Assembly (NCBI GenBank): GCA_037968815.1
Contig: JBBKWF010000008.1
Location: 310,001-374,000, forward strand
Source: Pseudopedobacter sp037968815
GTDB taxonomy: Bacteria; Bacteroidota; Bacteroidia; Sphingobacteriales; Sphingobacteriaceae
Direction: 5' to 3'
DNA: 64,000 nt
In this document: positions 42,210 through 52,099 of the stretch, piece after piece
Numbering within the stretch: the first letter of the stretch is position 1
Layout: each line of letters starts with the position of its first letter
The notes under the pieces: model-generated
Told to the model about the DNA's origin: nothing
What the model saw: only the letters and a program-made list of their open reading frames with translations
Database searches by the model: none
Position numbers and translations under genes: made by a program

Positions 42210-44411
42210 TTGATGATAAAAATGCAGATTAAGAAATCTTTAATAGACAATTTACAAACATTTTTTGGGTTTGATAACTTCAAAGGTGATCAAGAAGCCA
42301 TTATTGATAGTATTTTAGAGAGAAACGACACGTTTGTGATTATGCCAACAGGTGGTGGAAAATCCATTTGTTATCAGTTACCAGCTTTAATGAGCGAAGG
42401 TACTGCTTTGGTTATTTCTCCACTAATAGCACTGATGAAAAATCAGGTAGATCAATTAAGGGCTTTTGGGGGGAGAGATAGTATCGCACATTTTCTAAAC
42501 TCATCTTTAAATAAATCAGAGATTGCCAAAGTGAAGCAAGATGTGCTTGCCGGTGAAACAAAGTTATTATATGTTGCCCCAGAATCATTAACCAAACAAG
42601 ATAATATCGACTTCTTAAAGTTGTTAAAGATTTCTTTTGTTGCAATTGATGAAGCCCATTGTATTTCTGAGTGGGGACATGACTTTAGACCTGAGTACCG
42701 TAAAATCCGTCAGGTTATTAATAATATTGGTGATAATATCTCTTTAATTGCTTTAACGGCTACGGCGACACCAAAAGTACAACACGATATTCAGAAGAAT
42801 TTACAGATGACGAATGCAAATCTGTTTAAATCTTCGTTTAACCGTCCAAATTTATTTTATGATGTTCGTCCAAAAAACAATGTCATCAAAGAAATTGTTA
42901 AATACATTAAAAACCACCAAGGGAAATCAGGGATTGTTTACTGTTTAAGCCGTAAAAAGGTGGAAGAAGTGAGCAATGCACTGGCAATTAACGGCATAAA
43001 GTCTTTGCCTTACCATGCAGGCTTAGACCCAAAGGTGAGGGCCGATACCCAAGATAAGTTTTTGATGGAAGATGTAGATGTAATTGTTGCGACAATTGCA
43101 TTTGGGATGGGGATTGATAAACCAGATGTTCGCTATGTAATCCACCATGATATTCCTAAAAGTATGGAAGGCTATTATCAGGAGACTGGTAGGGCAGGTA
43201 GAGATGGCGGAGAAGGTGTTTGTGTGGCATTTTACTCAGAGAAAGATATTGATAAACTTGCTAAGTTTATGAAAGATAAGCCAGTTTCTGAACGAGAAAT
43301 TGGTACGCAGATACTAAAAGAAGTTATTGACTACTCAGAGTCTGCGGTATGCAGAAGGAAACAGATTTTACATTACTTCGGTGAAAACTTTAACGAAGTT
43401 GGCTGTAATAATATGTGCGATAACTGTAGGTCAGAAAAGCAATATTTTAGTGCTGATGAGCCATTAGCTACAGTTTTAAAAATGATAAACGAGTTTGGTG
43501 GCAAGTTTGACGATGATTATATCATCAATGTTTTGATGGGCTCAGAAACTGCTCAAATTCAATCGTACAAACATCACCAATCTAAATACTTTGCTAAAGG
43601 CAAAGAACAAGGACTTTTGTTATGGAAATCTGTTTTGCGCCAAGCTTTATTAGATAACTATGTGATAAAAGACGTTGATAATTTTGGTTTACTAAAAGTA
43701 TCAAAATCGGGTTTAAAGTATATTGACAATCCGCATTCTTTACGTTTTATTTTAAACAGACAGATGGAAGCGATAAGAAGCGACGATGATGACACCGCTC
43801 AACAAGGCGGAGGAACCGTTGACGCTCAGCTTTTATTGATACTGAAGGATTTACGTAAAAAGATCGCTAAACAAAAAAATCTACCTCCATTTGTGATTTT
43901 CCAAGATCCATCACTGGATGAAATGTGTACCCATTATCCTATAAATATGGATGAGATGAAACATATTTCGGGTGTTGGAAATGGTAAAGCGATGAAATTT
44001 GGCTCAGCTTTTATTGAGGTGATTAAAAAGTATGTGGAGGATAATGATATTGACCGCCCAATTGATTTTGTGGTAAAAACTACTGCCAATAAATCAGCAT
44101 TAAAAGTTTCTATTATTCAAAATATCGACCGTCAGATTTCTCTGGAAGATATTGCGGCATCAAAAGGTATTTCTTACGAGGATATACTTAAAGAAGTAGA
44201 GTCTATTGTAGGTTCTGGAACTAAACTAAACTTGAACTATTTTATTGATGAAGTAATTGATGATGATAGGCAAGATGAGGTTTTTGATTACTTCAGAACT
44301 GCTGACGTTGACTCTATTGATGCAGCTTTAGCCGAGTTAGGTACGGATGACTATAATTTTGAAGAAATTCAGCTGATGCGGATTAAGTTTATGTCGGAGT
44401 TGGGGAATTAG
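42210..44411 (+). CDS. recQ: ATP-dependent DNA helicase RecQ
   Basis: The 733-residue helicase contains Walker A PTGGGKS (46-52), DEAH (147-150) followed by CISEWGHDFRPEYR, and the QETGRAGRDG motif VI. An RQC zinc-binding Cys set (CRRKQILHYFGENF, CNNMCDNC) follows, then an HRDC domain (LDEMCTHYPINMDEMKHISGVG). A C-terminal extension of about 120 residues is longer than E. coli RecQ (609) and typical of Bacteroidota. Three ATG codons are clustered at the start (MMIKMQIKKS), and the exact one is uncertain by up to four residues. Confidence 0.94.
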   Translation: MMIKMQIKKSLIDNLQTFFGFDNFKGDQEAIIDSILERNDTFVIMPTGGGKSICYQLPALMSEGTALVISPLIALMKNQVDQLRAFGGRDSIAHFLNSSLNKSEIAKVKQDVLAGETKLLYVAPESLTKQDNIDFLKLLKISFVAIDEAHCISEWGHDFRPEYRKIRQVINNIGDNISLIALTATATPKVQHDIQKNLQMTNANLFKSSFNRPNLFYDVRPKNNVIKEIVKYIKNHQGKSGIVYCLSRKKVEEVSNALAINGIKSLPYHAGLDPKVRADTQDKFLMEDVDVIVATIAFGMGIDKPDVRYVIHHDIPKSMEGYYQETGRAGRDGGEGVCVAFYSEKDIDKLAKFMKDKPVSEREIGTQILKEVIDYSESAVCRRKQILHYFGENFNEVGCNNMCDNCRSEKQYFSADEPLATVLKMINEFGGKFDDDYIINVLMGSETAQIQSYKHHQSKYFAKGKEQGLLLWKSVLRQALLDNYVIKDVDNFGLLKVSKSGLKYIDNPHSLRFILNRQMEAIRSDDDDTAQQGGGTVDAQLLLILKDLRKKIAKQKNLPPFVIFQDPSLDEMCTHYPINMDEMKHISGVGNGKAMKFGSAFIEVIKKYVEDNDIDRPIDFVVKTTANKSALKVSIIQNIDRQISLEDIAASKGISYEDILKEVESIVGSGTKLNLNYFIDEVIDDDRQDEVFDYFRTADVDSIDAALAELGTDDYNFEEIQLMRIKFMSELGN

Positions 44412-44586
44412 GTTAAGTTAAAAGTAGAGAGTAACGAGTATAAAGTAGCAAGTCAAAAGTTTAATGATGATTTTGCAACGAGATACTTATTTTAAGTGCC
44501 GTTAAATTGAGAACAAGAAAATAACTCAACCCCTCACTCATTCTGTCAATCACTCATTAAAATATTCAAGTTCTCATTAATTCAAA

Positions 44587-45399
44587 ATGACTTTAAATAT
44601 CCCAAAATTAAAAAACACCGATTCAAATAATTTCTTTTTAATGGCTGGTCCTTGCGCAATAGAAGGCGAGGAAATAGCTTTTAGAATAGCCGAAAGAATT
44701 GTAAAGATTACTGATAAACTGAATATTCCTTATGTTTTTAAAGGATCATATCGCAAAGCAAATCGTTCCCGTTTAGATTCTTTTACTGGAATTGGCGATG
44801 AAAAAGCTTTGAAGATTTTAGAGAAAATTGGAAAGGAATTTGGCGTACCAACCGTTACTGATATACACGAAAGTAATGAAGCGGCAATGGCTGCTGCCTA
44901 TGTAGATGTATTACAAATTCCTGCATTTCTTTGTCGCCAAACAGATTTATTGATTGCTGCAGCAAAAACTGGTAAAGTGGTTAACGTTAAAAAAGGACAG
45001 TTTTTATCTGCTGGATCTATGAAATATGCGGTAGATAAAATCACGGAAAACGGAAACCCAAATGTGCTGTTGACAGATAGAGGGAATACTTTCGGCTATC
45101 AAGATCTAATTGTTGATTTCAGAGGGATTCCAGAAATGCGAGCATTTAACGTTCCGGTAATTATGGACTGTACTCACTCTTTACAGCAACCAAACCAAGC
45201 ATCAGGTGTAACTGGTGGAAAACCAGCTTTAATTGAAACCATTGCTAAAGCAGCTATTGCAGTTGGTGCAGATGGTTTATTTATTGAAACTCATCCTGAT
45301 TTAAAAAACGCGAAATCTGATGCCGCTAATATGTTGGAGTTGGATTTGTTGGAAGGTTTGTTGGAGAAATTAGTTAGGGTAAGGCAGGCGGTGGTTTGA
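44587..45399 (+). CDS. kdsA: 3-deoxy-8-phosphooctulonate synthase
   Basis: The 270-residue TIM-barrel enzyme condenses PEP with arabinose 5-phosphate to Kdo 8-phosphate. Visible signatures are FFLMAGPCAIEGEE, FKGSYRKANRSRLDSFTG, PAFLCRQTDLL, VNVKKGQFLS and the DCTHSLQQPN block. The Cys in AGPCAIE corresponds to the metal ligand of the metal-dependent class (Aquifex type); E. coli has Asn there. It is a single gene closed by a terminator. Confidence 0.95.
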   Translation: MTLNIPKLKNTDSNNFFLMAGPCAIEGEEIAFRIAERIVKITDKLNIPYVFKGSYRKANRSRLDSFTGIGDEKALKILEKIGKEFGVPTVTDIHESNEAAMAAAYVDVLQIPAFLCRQTDLLIAAAKTGKVVNVKKGQFLSAGSMKYAVDKITENGNPNVLLTDRGNTFGYQDLIVDFRGIPEMRAFNVPVIMDCTHSLQQPNQASGVTGGKPALIETIAKAAIAVGADGLFIETHPDLKNAKSDAANMLELDLLEGLLEKLVRVRQAVV

Positions 45400-45424
45400 T
45401 AGACTAATTATATTGAATTTTTTC

Positions 45425-45466
45425 AAAATTGGCTCTGAATTTAAGTTTTTGGAGCCAATTTTTTTT
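45425..45466 (+). terminator. Intrinsic terminator after kdsA
   Basis: AAAATTGGCTC and GAGCCAATTTT form the stem, followed by a run of eight T. Confidence 0.85.
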
Positions 45467-45574
45467 AATGAAAAATCAATTTCATTCTAAACCCAAAGTC
45501 ACATTTAACTTTATTCTTGCTTTCTTGATAAACTTGCCGTATCATCGGGGTTATCCAAATAAAATATAAAAATC

Positions 45575-46486
45575 ATGTTTAAAAAGCTGGTTGCTATTGA
45601 GCCTTTAAATTTAATTACATCTGCGGAGGAACAACTTAAAAGTTTTGCAGAAGAAGTAATAGTTTATAATGATGTTCCTGCGAATGCCGATGAAATGGCA
45701 AACAGAATAGGGGATGCCGATGCAGTTTTATTGAGTTATACATCCCAACTAGGAGCAGAGGCATTGGATAAATGCCCAAATGTAAAGTATATTGGTATGT
45801 GTTGTTCTTTATACTCGGCAGAAAGCGCAAATGTTGATATTAAATATGCCGAAGAAAGAGGAATAGCTGTTACCGGAATCCGTGATTATGGAGACGAAGG
45901 TGTGGTAGAATATGTGATAAGCGAATTAGTTCGTTGTCTGCATGGGTTCGGGACAACAAATGTTGGCAAAGCAAGTCAACCTTGGGATGGTGTACCAAGA
46001 GAAATTACTGGTACAAAAGTAGGTATTGTAGGTTTGGGCAAGTCTGGAGGAATGGTGGCTGATGCTTTAAAATTCTTCGGAGCAGATATAGCTTATTTCT
46101 CTAGAACTAGAAAGCCTGAGGAAGAAGAAAAAGGTTTTAAGTTTTTACCGTTGAAACAACTTTTAAAAGAAAGCGAAGTAGTAATTTGTTGCTTAAACAA
46201 AAACACCGTTTTATTACATCAAGAAGAATTTGAAGCTTTAGGCAACCGAAAGATTTTGTTTAATACCGGACTTTCGCCGGCTTGGGATATAGAACCATTA
46301 ACGAAATGGATAAACAATGATAACTTGTGTTATTGCGATACCATTCCCGCTTTAGGAAACAAGGACTTGTTAAGCCATCCGAACGTTAACTGTATGCAGG
46401 TTTCTGTTGGCCGTACTCGTCAGGCGTTTGACCGCCTGAGCGAGAAAGTATTAGCCAATATTGTTGAATTTCTTAAAAAGCAATAG
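45575..46486 (+). CDS. NAD(P)-binding D-isomer 2-hydroxyacid dehydrogenase family protein
   Basis: The 303-residue protein has the split catalytic/Rossmann arrangement of 2-hydroxyacid dehydrogenases. The nucleotide-binding motif is VGIVGLGKSGGMVADAL near residue 150, and NVKYIGMCCSLYSAESANVD stands where the substrate domain contacts the cofactor. The usual active-site Arg-Glu-His set is not clear: TGLSPAWDIE replaces the usual R/G-x-x-x-D-E-x-A region. The substrate may therefore be unusual or the activity changed. It converges on the aspartate dehydrogenase-like gene, and the two overlap by 14 bases at their ends. Confidence 0.82.
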   Translation: MFKKLVAIEPLNLITSAEEQLKSFAEEVIVYNDVPANADEMANRIGDADAVLLSYTSQLGAEALDKCPNVKYIGMCCSLYSAESANVDIKYAEERGIAVTGIRDYGDEGVVEYVISELVRCLHGFGTTNVGKASQPWDGVPREITGTKVGIVGLGKSGGMVADALKFFGADIAYFSRTRKPEEEEKGFKFLPLKQLLKESEVVICCLNKNTVLLHQEEFEALGNRKILFNTGLSPAWDIEPLTKWINNDNLCYCDTIPALGNKDLLSHPNVNCMQVSVGRTRQAFDRLSEKVLANIVEFLKKQ

Positions 46487-47261
46487 GAGAGGTAATGTTT
46501 CTTAAAGTGTTGACTACGCTCCATCCTGCAATTTGTGCGGTAGAACTGTAAACATCAATCACCGCATGAACTTGTTCGTTTTTAACTTCTATACGGTGGT
46601 TATCGCCCACAAAACCAGGAGTTGAAGTCATAGAAACTTTCATTTGCTCTGGTCCAACTGATGCTAATGAAGCAGCAACGGCTACGTTTACACGGGTAGG
46701 GAAAAGTTCAATTGCTTCTACCGCGTCGCCTTTAAAGACTTGTCGTTTTTCAGTTTGCAAAGCTTCGTCATAAACGGAAGTGTTTTTTAATGAATTCGGA
46801 CCTTTTTCGGTGTCAAAAGTAGCGGTACAATTCCCCATTAGTGCGGCAGTACGTAAAACATCAAAGCCACCAATTGCTCCAGAAGCTAAATGCATTCTTG
46901 TATTGTTTTCACTAGCTGTTTGCTTAACCTCTTCATAAAAGTTTTTATCCGCTAAAGCACCGATTGATAACGTAACAATAGAAGAACCATTTTTTAAAGC
47001 ACTTATAGCAAATTCACGCAAGGAAGCCGGGGAAGCAGTTTCTACAATGTAATTTGGCTTAAAAGCCAATAACTCTTCTATAGAATCACAAGCTTTACAG
47101 TTAGTGCCATTCGCTTTTTCTGCAATATGTACTGCTTTTGCTTTTGTTCTGGAGTAGCTAGCAGTCAATTCATAATCTGCTAATAAACCTTGGTTTAAAG
47201 CATCAATTATAATATTAGCCAATTTACCGCAACCTACAATAGCAAGAGTGTGTTTTTTCAT
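46473..47261 (-). CDS. Aspartate dehydrogenase family protein (NadX-like)
   Basis: The 262-residue protein has an N-terminal Rossmann motif (LAIVGCGKLANIIIDAL). The conserved SGAIGGFDVLRTAALMG and TRVNVAVAASLASVGPEQMKV segments mark aspartate dehydrogenase, which makes iminoaspartate for NAD synthesis or deaminates aspartate. No nadA or nadC is nearby to support the NAD route. Its end overlaps the convergent dehydrogenase gene by 14 bases, so the two C-termini share DNA. Confidence 0.85.
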   Translation of the reverse strand: MKKHTLAIVGCGKLANIIIDALNQGLLADYELTASYSRTKAKAVHIAEKANGTNCKACDSIEELLAFKPNYIVETASPASLREFAISALKNGSSIVTLSIGALADKNFYEEVKQTASENNTRMHLASGAIGGFDVLRTAALMGNCTATFDTEKGPNSLKNTSVYDEALQTEKRQVFKGDAVEAIELFPTRVNVAVAASLASVGPEQMKVSMTSTPGFVGDNHRIEVKNEQVHAVIDVYSSTAQIAGWSVVNTLRNITSPIAF

Positions 47262-47378
47262 AATGGCAACATAGCTACTTTAAAATCAATGTCAAAGAGG
47301 AAACAGGTCTAGTGCTTGTTTGTTACGCTATTTTGACCATGTAAAAGCGATTGGAATTAAAGTGATTCAATATAATTT

Positions 47379-50300
47379 CTAATGCAGAATATTGATTTTT
47401 CTGGAATAAACTTTATTACCTGCTTTTATCGTGAAAATATAGTTGCCTGTTGGGTATGCTTTAACATTAATTCCATCGCTAAACTTGCCTATAAAATCAT
47501 TTTGCTTACGCTGATAAATATTTTGCCCCAATACATCGGTTATGGATATTTCTAAGTTTTCTCTTTTAGAAAGCTCAAAACTATAATTTAAAACTTCCAC
47601 TGCCGGAACTGGGAAAATTTTAAGACTAATTTCTTCTGGATCTGTAGGTTCAACACTCGAGAATAAATAGTTAAAACTTGCTGATTTTGATGAACAACCT
47701 GATGAACTTTTGGCTTCAACCTGATATAACCCAGAAGCCGTAGGGTTGTAGTTTTGATTTGTTGCGCCAGTTATTGCTACATTATTTAAATACCATTGAT
47801 AAGCACTTGATAAGCTAGCTGTTAAGCTAGTTCCGTTTTGTGTAATTGTAGGCTTAGCTACTGTAACTGCAATTCTGTTGAAGTTTGAGCATCCTAAAGA
47901 CTTAAAGAGCATATTATAAAAATAATAATACGACGATGGTATAATTCCTGTTGCTTCTGAATAAGCACCAGTAAGTTTAATAATATCGTTCCCCAAACTT
48001 ATAGGCATGTTATTTACCCCTTTATTACTTCTAAATATAGTTGCCCCATTAAACTCAATACCAATATAATAAGTGCCTGCAGCCGGGAACTCTAATCCAA
48101 TCTTAAACATTTTTCCTGGGTCATTTAGATCGTCATCAATTAAATTTGTTGATGACTCCACATCAGTAGTTGTTTTGGTGCGTTCTACATTGATTGTTTT
48201 GGAACTTAGTATTAACCCGTTACTAGTTTCAACTGTAAAAGTTAGTTGTCCGCTTTTACTGATATATAATAAGGCACTGTCTAAAAGCATAGGTGCAGCT
48301 ACCGTTATAATTGGTTTTGGACCAAAGTTTCCCGAATAGTTTCCACCAGCGTAAACTTTTTTGTTTTTTGCTCCAAAATAACTCTTGAAGTCATTTAAAC
48401 CCACGTAAAACTTATTTGCATCTGGTTTTTTATCTGTAAAGCTATTATTCCCGACTTGGAAAGGGATAGCCTCACTTGCAGAACTGTACCAGAATAGTGT
48501 ACCGTCTCCTTTACCATTAAGCTGATAATAACCCGCAGCGTTATCACAAGCAGAAACACTTAAATCTGTAGGGTTTTGCGGGCTTGAAGTGTTGAAAGAC
48601 TTGCTAGTTGAATTATTGTTAATGATGATGTCTGCAATGTAGTCTGTTTTCGCTTCTAATACATAAGAACTGTTTACCTGTAAATCAAAGGCAGTAGAAA
48701 AAGTAAAATTAGCTTCCGCATTTGGCCCGAGTGAACCAGTATAAGTTTCTGTAACTGTTTTTAAAATAGAGCTATTGCTTGAAAGGGTAAGCGTTATCGG
48801 GATGTTGCTGAGGGTAGCACTACCGAAGTTTTTAACTTTAACAGATAAATTTTTAGTGGTGGCAACACATAAATTATCTAATTGATCATTGATTGCAATT
48901 ACACCAACATCTGTAGTGGACTTTATAAAATGAATTTTATAATCCTGAGTTTCACCTTTGTTATAGCTTCCACAAGGTAATACATCGTTAACGTTATTGG
49001 TTTGGTTTAGCACAACTCTTAACAAGCTGAAGTTATCTGCTATCACTCCGGCCGGTACGGTTATGTTTCCAGTAAATACTCCGTTGCCGTTATAAACTGT
49101 TGATTTTGCTAAAACTTCATCTGTATCATCAAAATCTCCATCGCTATTCCAGTCAGCATAAATTGCAGCTATTTTATCAGCACTTGCACCACAGGTTCCA
49201 ATATTTATACTAAAAGGGTAAGTTTTCCCGGCTTCTAAATCGGTACTTAAATTAGTAAAATCACTATAGGTTCTACAACTGTTTGGTATTGTGTTATTTA
49301 TAGTGCCGATTTGTACTTTTTCTATAATAGCATCGCTGTTAAGGGTAGGAGTAGAGGTGCAATAGGCCTGACCACCAACTCCAGAAACTATAATCGAATA
49401 CTTTTGTGGTCCTTTTACCAAAGTGCTTTTATGGCTTACCTTTAGCGTATAAGTTTGCCCCGGCGTTGCGTTTGGAATATAAACCTGTTCAATGTTATCA
49501 ACGATATTATCTGCGGTGGTAGCAGCAGTTGCGGGACTTAAAGGGTTTAACTTAAAGGGAAAATAAGTTGTTGAGCCTTTGCTTAGCCTCAAGTCTAAAT
49601 CGTTAACTAATTTTGGAGTTCTATCATTTACGGTACCGTCTGGTTTTATTGAACCTTCAGGGTCTGTCCAACAAATGGTAGCTTTTAGTGGGCCATAACC
49701 CGATGCGGTAATTTGTAAACTATAAACTTCTCCTTGTGTTAAAGTACGTTCGTTAACGATGCTTTTTGTGGTATTAAGTTTAAGGGTTGTTGCCGCTTTT
49801 TCTATGTTCAACAAGCCCCAGCCATAGATGTAATCAGGCCCTAATGAAGCTCCTGCTTCATCGGTACTATTAATAACCAAACCTTTTAAGGTAGCCGAAA
49901 GCATAAAGTTACCACCGTTTAATAAGGAATAATATTCTTGCAGAAGCACTAATGAACCACTTACATTAGGTGCAGACATAGAAGTACCACTTAATGTTGA
50001 GTATGATTTGGAGTTATCACTACCGGTAGAAGTTACATTAACACCGTCAGCAACTAAATCGGGTTTTATACGCCCGTCATCTGTTGGTCCCCAACTACTA
50101 AAGCTAGATATTTGTATATCAGAAGGTTTACTTGCTCCATATGGTAAACCCGCAACAGCACCAACTGTTAAAATATTTTTGGCATTTGCAGTTGTGGTGA
50201 TAATATCATAACCATCGTTTGAGCTAATTCCTGCCGGTCTTAAACCTTTACTTACAAAAGTAGAGCTAGTTTTACTTTCGTAACCAAAATATTCTTCGCC

Positions 50301-51140
50301 TACGGATGGTCCGTTTAAAACACGACTGTTTCCTGCTGATACTACTGGGAGGTAATAGGGAGCATTATAGCAGATAATATCCCAATCTCTAGCACTATCA
50401 TCGTAAAAACCAAACTTATAATCTTCTGTGCTACCTGGTGTGCCGTAATAATCCCACCGTGGTGGATTAGTATCTGTATTATAGTCCCAACCTGAAATGA
50501 AACCGTAGGAGTGGTTTGATATCAACATCCCGGCTGTAGCGGCTTTGGTCATTTCCGAGGCATCATTGTCAAAATCCCAAGCATATAATTTTTGTAAACC
50601 CCAAGCCATGCCTCTTGCTGAAAGATAAACTCCTTTTGCCATCATTGTGCCCGCTACATGGGTAGAATGTAAACTAATACTTGAAGGGGTGTCTTTCTGT
50701 TCTACTCGGTTTGTAGTGAACTCTTGGTGGGTAAGAGAAACTCCGCCACCGTCCCAAACACCAACCTTGCCAATTAAGTTGCTGCTAGAACCATTAATGC
50801 TTATGCCCAAGCTACCACCACTGTATAAACTGTTAGTTCTGGTTGTACCTGCGGCTGTTGTGTTGTCAAATGTTTTTAGATATAATGGGAAACCTAAGTC
50901 ATCTACACCTTGTAAAGAAATAATAGTTCCGTTTTTTAAGGTTTTAAAAATCGGCCAGTTATTTTCTTTAGCCATTAAAAAAGCTTTTTTCTGATTTTGT
51001 TTTCTTTTGGTAGAGAAATCAACAGATAGTTTCTCTAAATTTTCGCTCTGTTTTTTGCTAACTAAAGTTTGTGGTATTTGCGCAAACCCAAGCTGACTAA
51101 AAAATGTCACTATAAAAATAAGAGTTATTTTTTTGAGCAT
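47379..51140 (-). CDS. Secreted S8 (subtilisin-like) serine peptidase with T9SS sorting domain
   Basis: The 1253-residue protein begins with a signal peptide (residues 1-20, GFAQ). The subtilisin domain has catalytic Asp130 (VWDGGG), His161 (HSTHVAGTM), oxyanion Asn271 (SAGN) and Ser387 (SGTSMSAP). A beta-sandwich domain follows (about 465-590), then a GEVED-type domain (DWNSDGDFDDTDEVL), a CARDB/APHP-like domain (VKVKNFGSATLSNIPITL) and a lectin- or Ig-like stretch. A C-terminal type A T9SS sorting domain ends the protein (LKIFPVPA, ISITDVLGQNIY, YPTGNYIF). It is therefore exported by Sec and then by the type IX system to the surface or medium. Confidence 0.93.
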   Translation of the reverse strand: MLKKITLIFIVTFFSQLGFAQIPQTLVSKKQSENLEKLSVDFSTKRKQNQKKAFLMAKENNWPIFKTLKNGTIISLQGVDDLGFPLYLKTFDNTTAAGTTRTNSLYSGGSLGISINGSSSNLIGKVGVWDGGGVSLTHQEFTTNRVEQKDTPSSISLHSTHVAGTMMAKGVYLSARGMAWGLQKLYAWDFDNDASEMTKAATAGMLISNHSYGFISGWDYNTDTNPPRWDYYGTPGSTEDYKFGFYDDSARDWDIICYNAPYYLPVVSAGNSRVLNGPSVGEEYFGYESKTSSTFVSKGLRPAGISSNDGYDIITTTANAKNILTVGAVAGLPYGASKPSDIQISSFSSWGPTDDGRIKPDLVADGVNVTSTGSDNSKSYSTLSGTSMSAPNVSGSLVLLQEYYSLLNGGNFMLSATLKGLVINSTDEAGASLGPDYIYGWGLLNIEKAATTLKLNTTKSIVNERTLTQGEVYSLQITASGYGPLKATICWTDPEGSIKPDGTVNDRTPKLVNDLDLRLSKGSTTYFPFKLNPLSPATAATTADNIVDNIEQVYIPNATPGQTYTLKVSHKSTLVKGPQKYSIIVSGVGGQAYCTSTPTLNSDAIIEKVQIGTINNTIPNSCRTYSDFTNLSTDLEAGKTYPFSINIGTCGASADKIAAIYADWNSDGDFDDTDEVLAKSTVYNGNGVFTGNITVPAGVIADNFSLLRVVLNQTNNVNDVLPCGSYNKGETQDYKIHFIKSTTDVGVIAINDQLDNLCVATTKNLSVKVKNFGSATLSNIPITLTLSSNSSILKTVTETYTGSLGPNAEANFTFSTAFDLQVNSSYVLEAKTDYIADIIINNNSTSKSFNTSSPQNPTDLSVSACDNAAGYYQLNGKGDGTLFWYSSASEAIPFQVGNNSFTDKKPDANKFYVGLNDFKSYFGAKNKKVYAGGNYSGNFGPKPIITVAAPMLLDSALLYISKSGQLTFTVETSNGLILSSKTINVERTKTTTDVESSTNLIDDDLNDPGKMFKIGLEFPAAGTYYIGIEFNGATIFRSNKGVNNMPISLGNDIIKLTGAYSEATGIIPSSYYYFYNMLFKSLGCSNFNRIAVTVAKPTITQNGTSLTASLSSAYQWYLNNVAITGATNQNYNPTASGLYQVEAKSSSGCSSKSASFNYLFSSVEPTDPEEISLKIFPVPAVEVLNYSFELSKRENLEISITDVLGQNIYQRKQNDFIGKFSDGINVKAYPTGNYIFTIKAGNKVYSRKINILH

Positions 51141-51191
51141 GTAGGTTTTAAGAGTTAGCTGTCTATTGCTTTATTATTTTGAGTTAATTTA

Positions 51192-51226
51192 CAAAAAAAG
51201 AGCGTATCAATTTGTTTTAGATACGC
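51192..51226 (-). terminator. Intrinsic terminator after the BadF-type kinase gene
   Basis: On the minus strand GCGTATC and GATACGC form a seven-base stem with an 11-base loop, followed by a T-rich tract. It separates the kinase gene from the peptidase gene. Confidence 0.75.
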
Positions 51227-51246
51227 ATTTAGCAAGTGCTTTGGTT

Positions 51247-52098
51247 TTAAAAGCCTTCCTTTTCTTTTATCCAAGCAAATAATTCGTCAATTGGTTTTTC
51301 TAATACTTTACCAAAATTAATCTCATACTTATCGGTTACTTCCTTTAAAATTTCTTGGAAATGAAAAGCTATTGAACCAACAAAATGACAATTATGCTCT
51401 TTATAACTTGGGTAAATTAGAATATGAGTTTTTACAAATTCATCAAAACCGGTGCGCAATAAGTTTTTAATATAAGGATGGTCATAGCAAGTACTCATAA
51501 ACTCTGCAAAAGAAGCCAGAAAGTAATTTGGCATAGCCTTTTGGTACAGACTTTTAATAAGAATCTCTTTGGTTAAACGGTATTCTTTGTTAAACGCTGT
51601 AATTATTTCCTGCGGAGCTCTTTCATATAAGAAGTCTGTAATCAGTATTTTTCCGAAATAAGTGCCAGAAGCTTCTTGACCTAATATATAGCCTAACCCT
51701 AAGTTGCTAGGGAAGTTCTCCTGTCCGTTATAAAAAGAAACATTAGATTCTGTACCCAAAGTTGCGCATATACCTGCTGTGTTTTTGCAACAAGCAATAG
51801 CCGAACCTAAAGAATCACTTTCAACGGATATAAAAGCATTTTTAAAACGAACACTTAAGGCATTTGAAACCAGTTCTCGCCTATCAGGACTACTACAGCC
51901 GGCACCAAAAAAATATATTTCTGTTACCTTATCTGCAATTAGATTGAACGGTTTATAATTATTTAAGCTCTTTACAATTTCTTTTTCGGGCCAAAAAAAT
52001 GGGTTTATACCACCGGTATTATGTTTTTCTATTGATGAATCGTCTTTTTGTAAAACCCAGTCGGTTTTAGACGAGCCACTATCTGCGACAAGAAGCAT
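51247..52098 (-). CDS. BadF/BadG/BcrA/BcrD ATPase family protein, N-acetylglucosamine kinase-like
   Basis: The 283-residue ASKHA-fold protein starts with LLVADSGSSKTDWVL (phosphate 1 motif). It continues with the TGGINPFF loop, FFGAGCSS (phosphate 2 motif) and GTESNVSFY, and has GYILGQEASGTYFG in the middle. Bacteroidota members of this length are usually N-acetylglucosamine or related amino-sugar kinases acting in cell-wall recycling. The gene follows a stand-alone response regulator with a single base between them, an unusual pairing. No murQ is present nearby. Confidence 0.85.
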   Translation of the reverse strand: MLLVADSGSSKTDWVLQKDDSSIEKHNTGGINPFFWPEKEIVKSLNNYKPFNLIADKVTEIYFFGAGCSSPDRRELVSNALSVRFKNAFISVESDSLGSAIACCKNTAGICATLGTESNVSFYNGQENFPSNLGLGYILGQEASGTYFGKILITDFLYERAPQEIITAFNKEYRLTKEILIKSLYQKAMPNYFLASFAEFMSTCYDHPYIKNLLRTGFDEFVKTHILIYPSYKEHNCHFVGSIAFHFQEILKEVTDKYEINFGKVLEKPIDELFAWIKEKEGF

Positions 52099-52099
52099 T

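Noticed and set aside
42210..44411. Considered the longer RecQ C-terminus as a fusion to another protein.
   Set aside because: The extra region is a usual feature of Bacteroidota RecQ proteins and contains no separate recognised catalytic domain.
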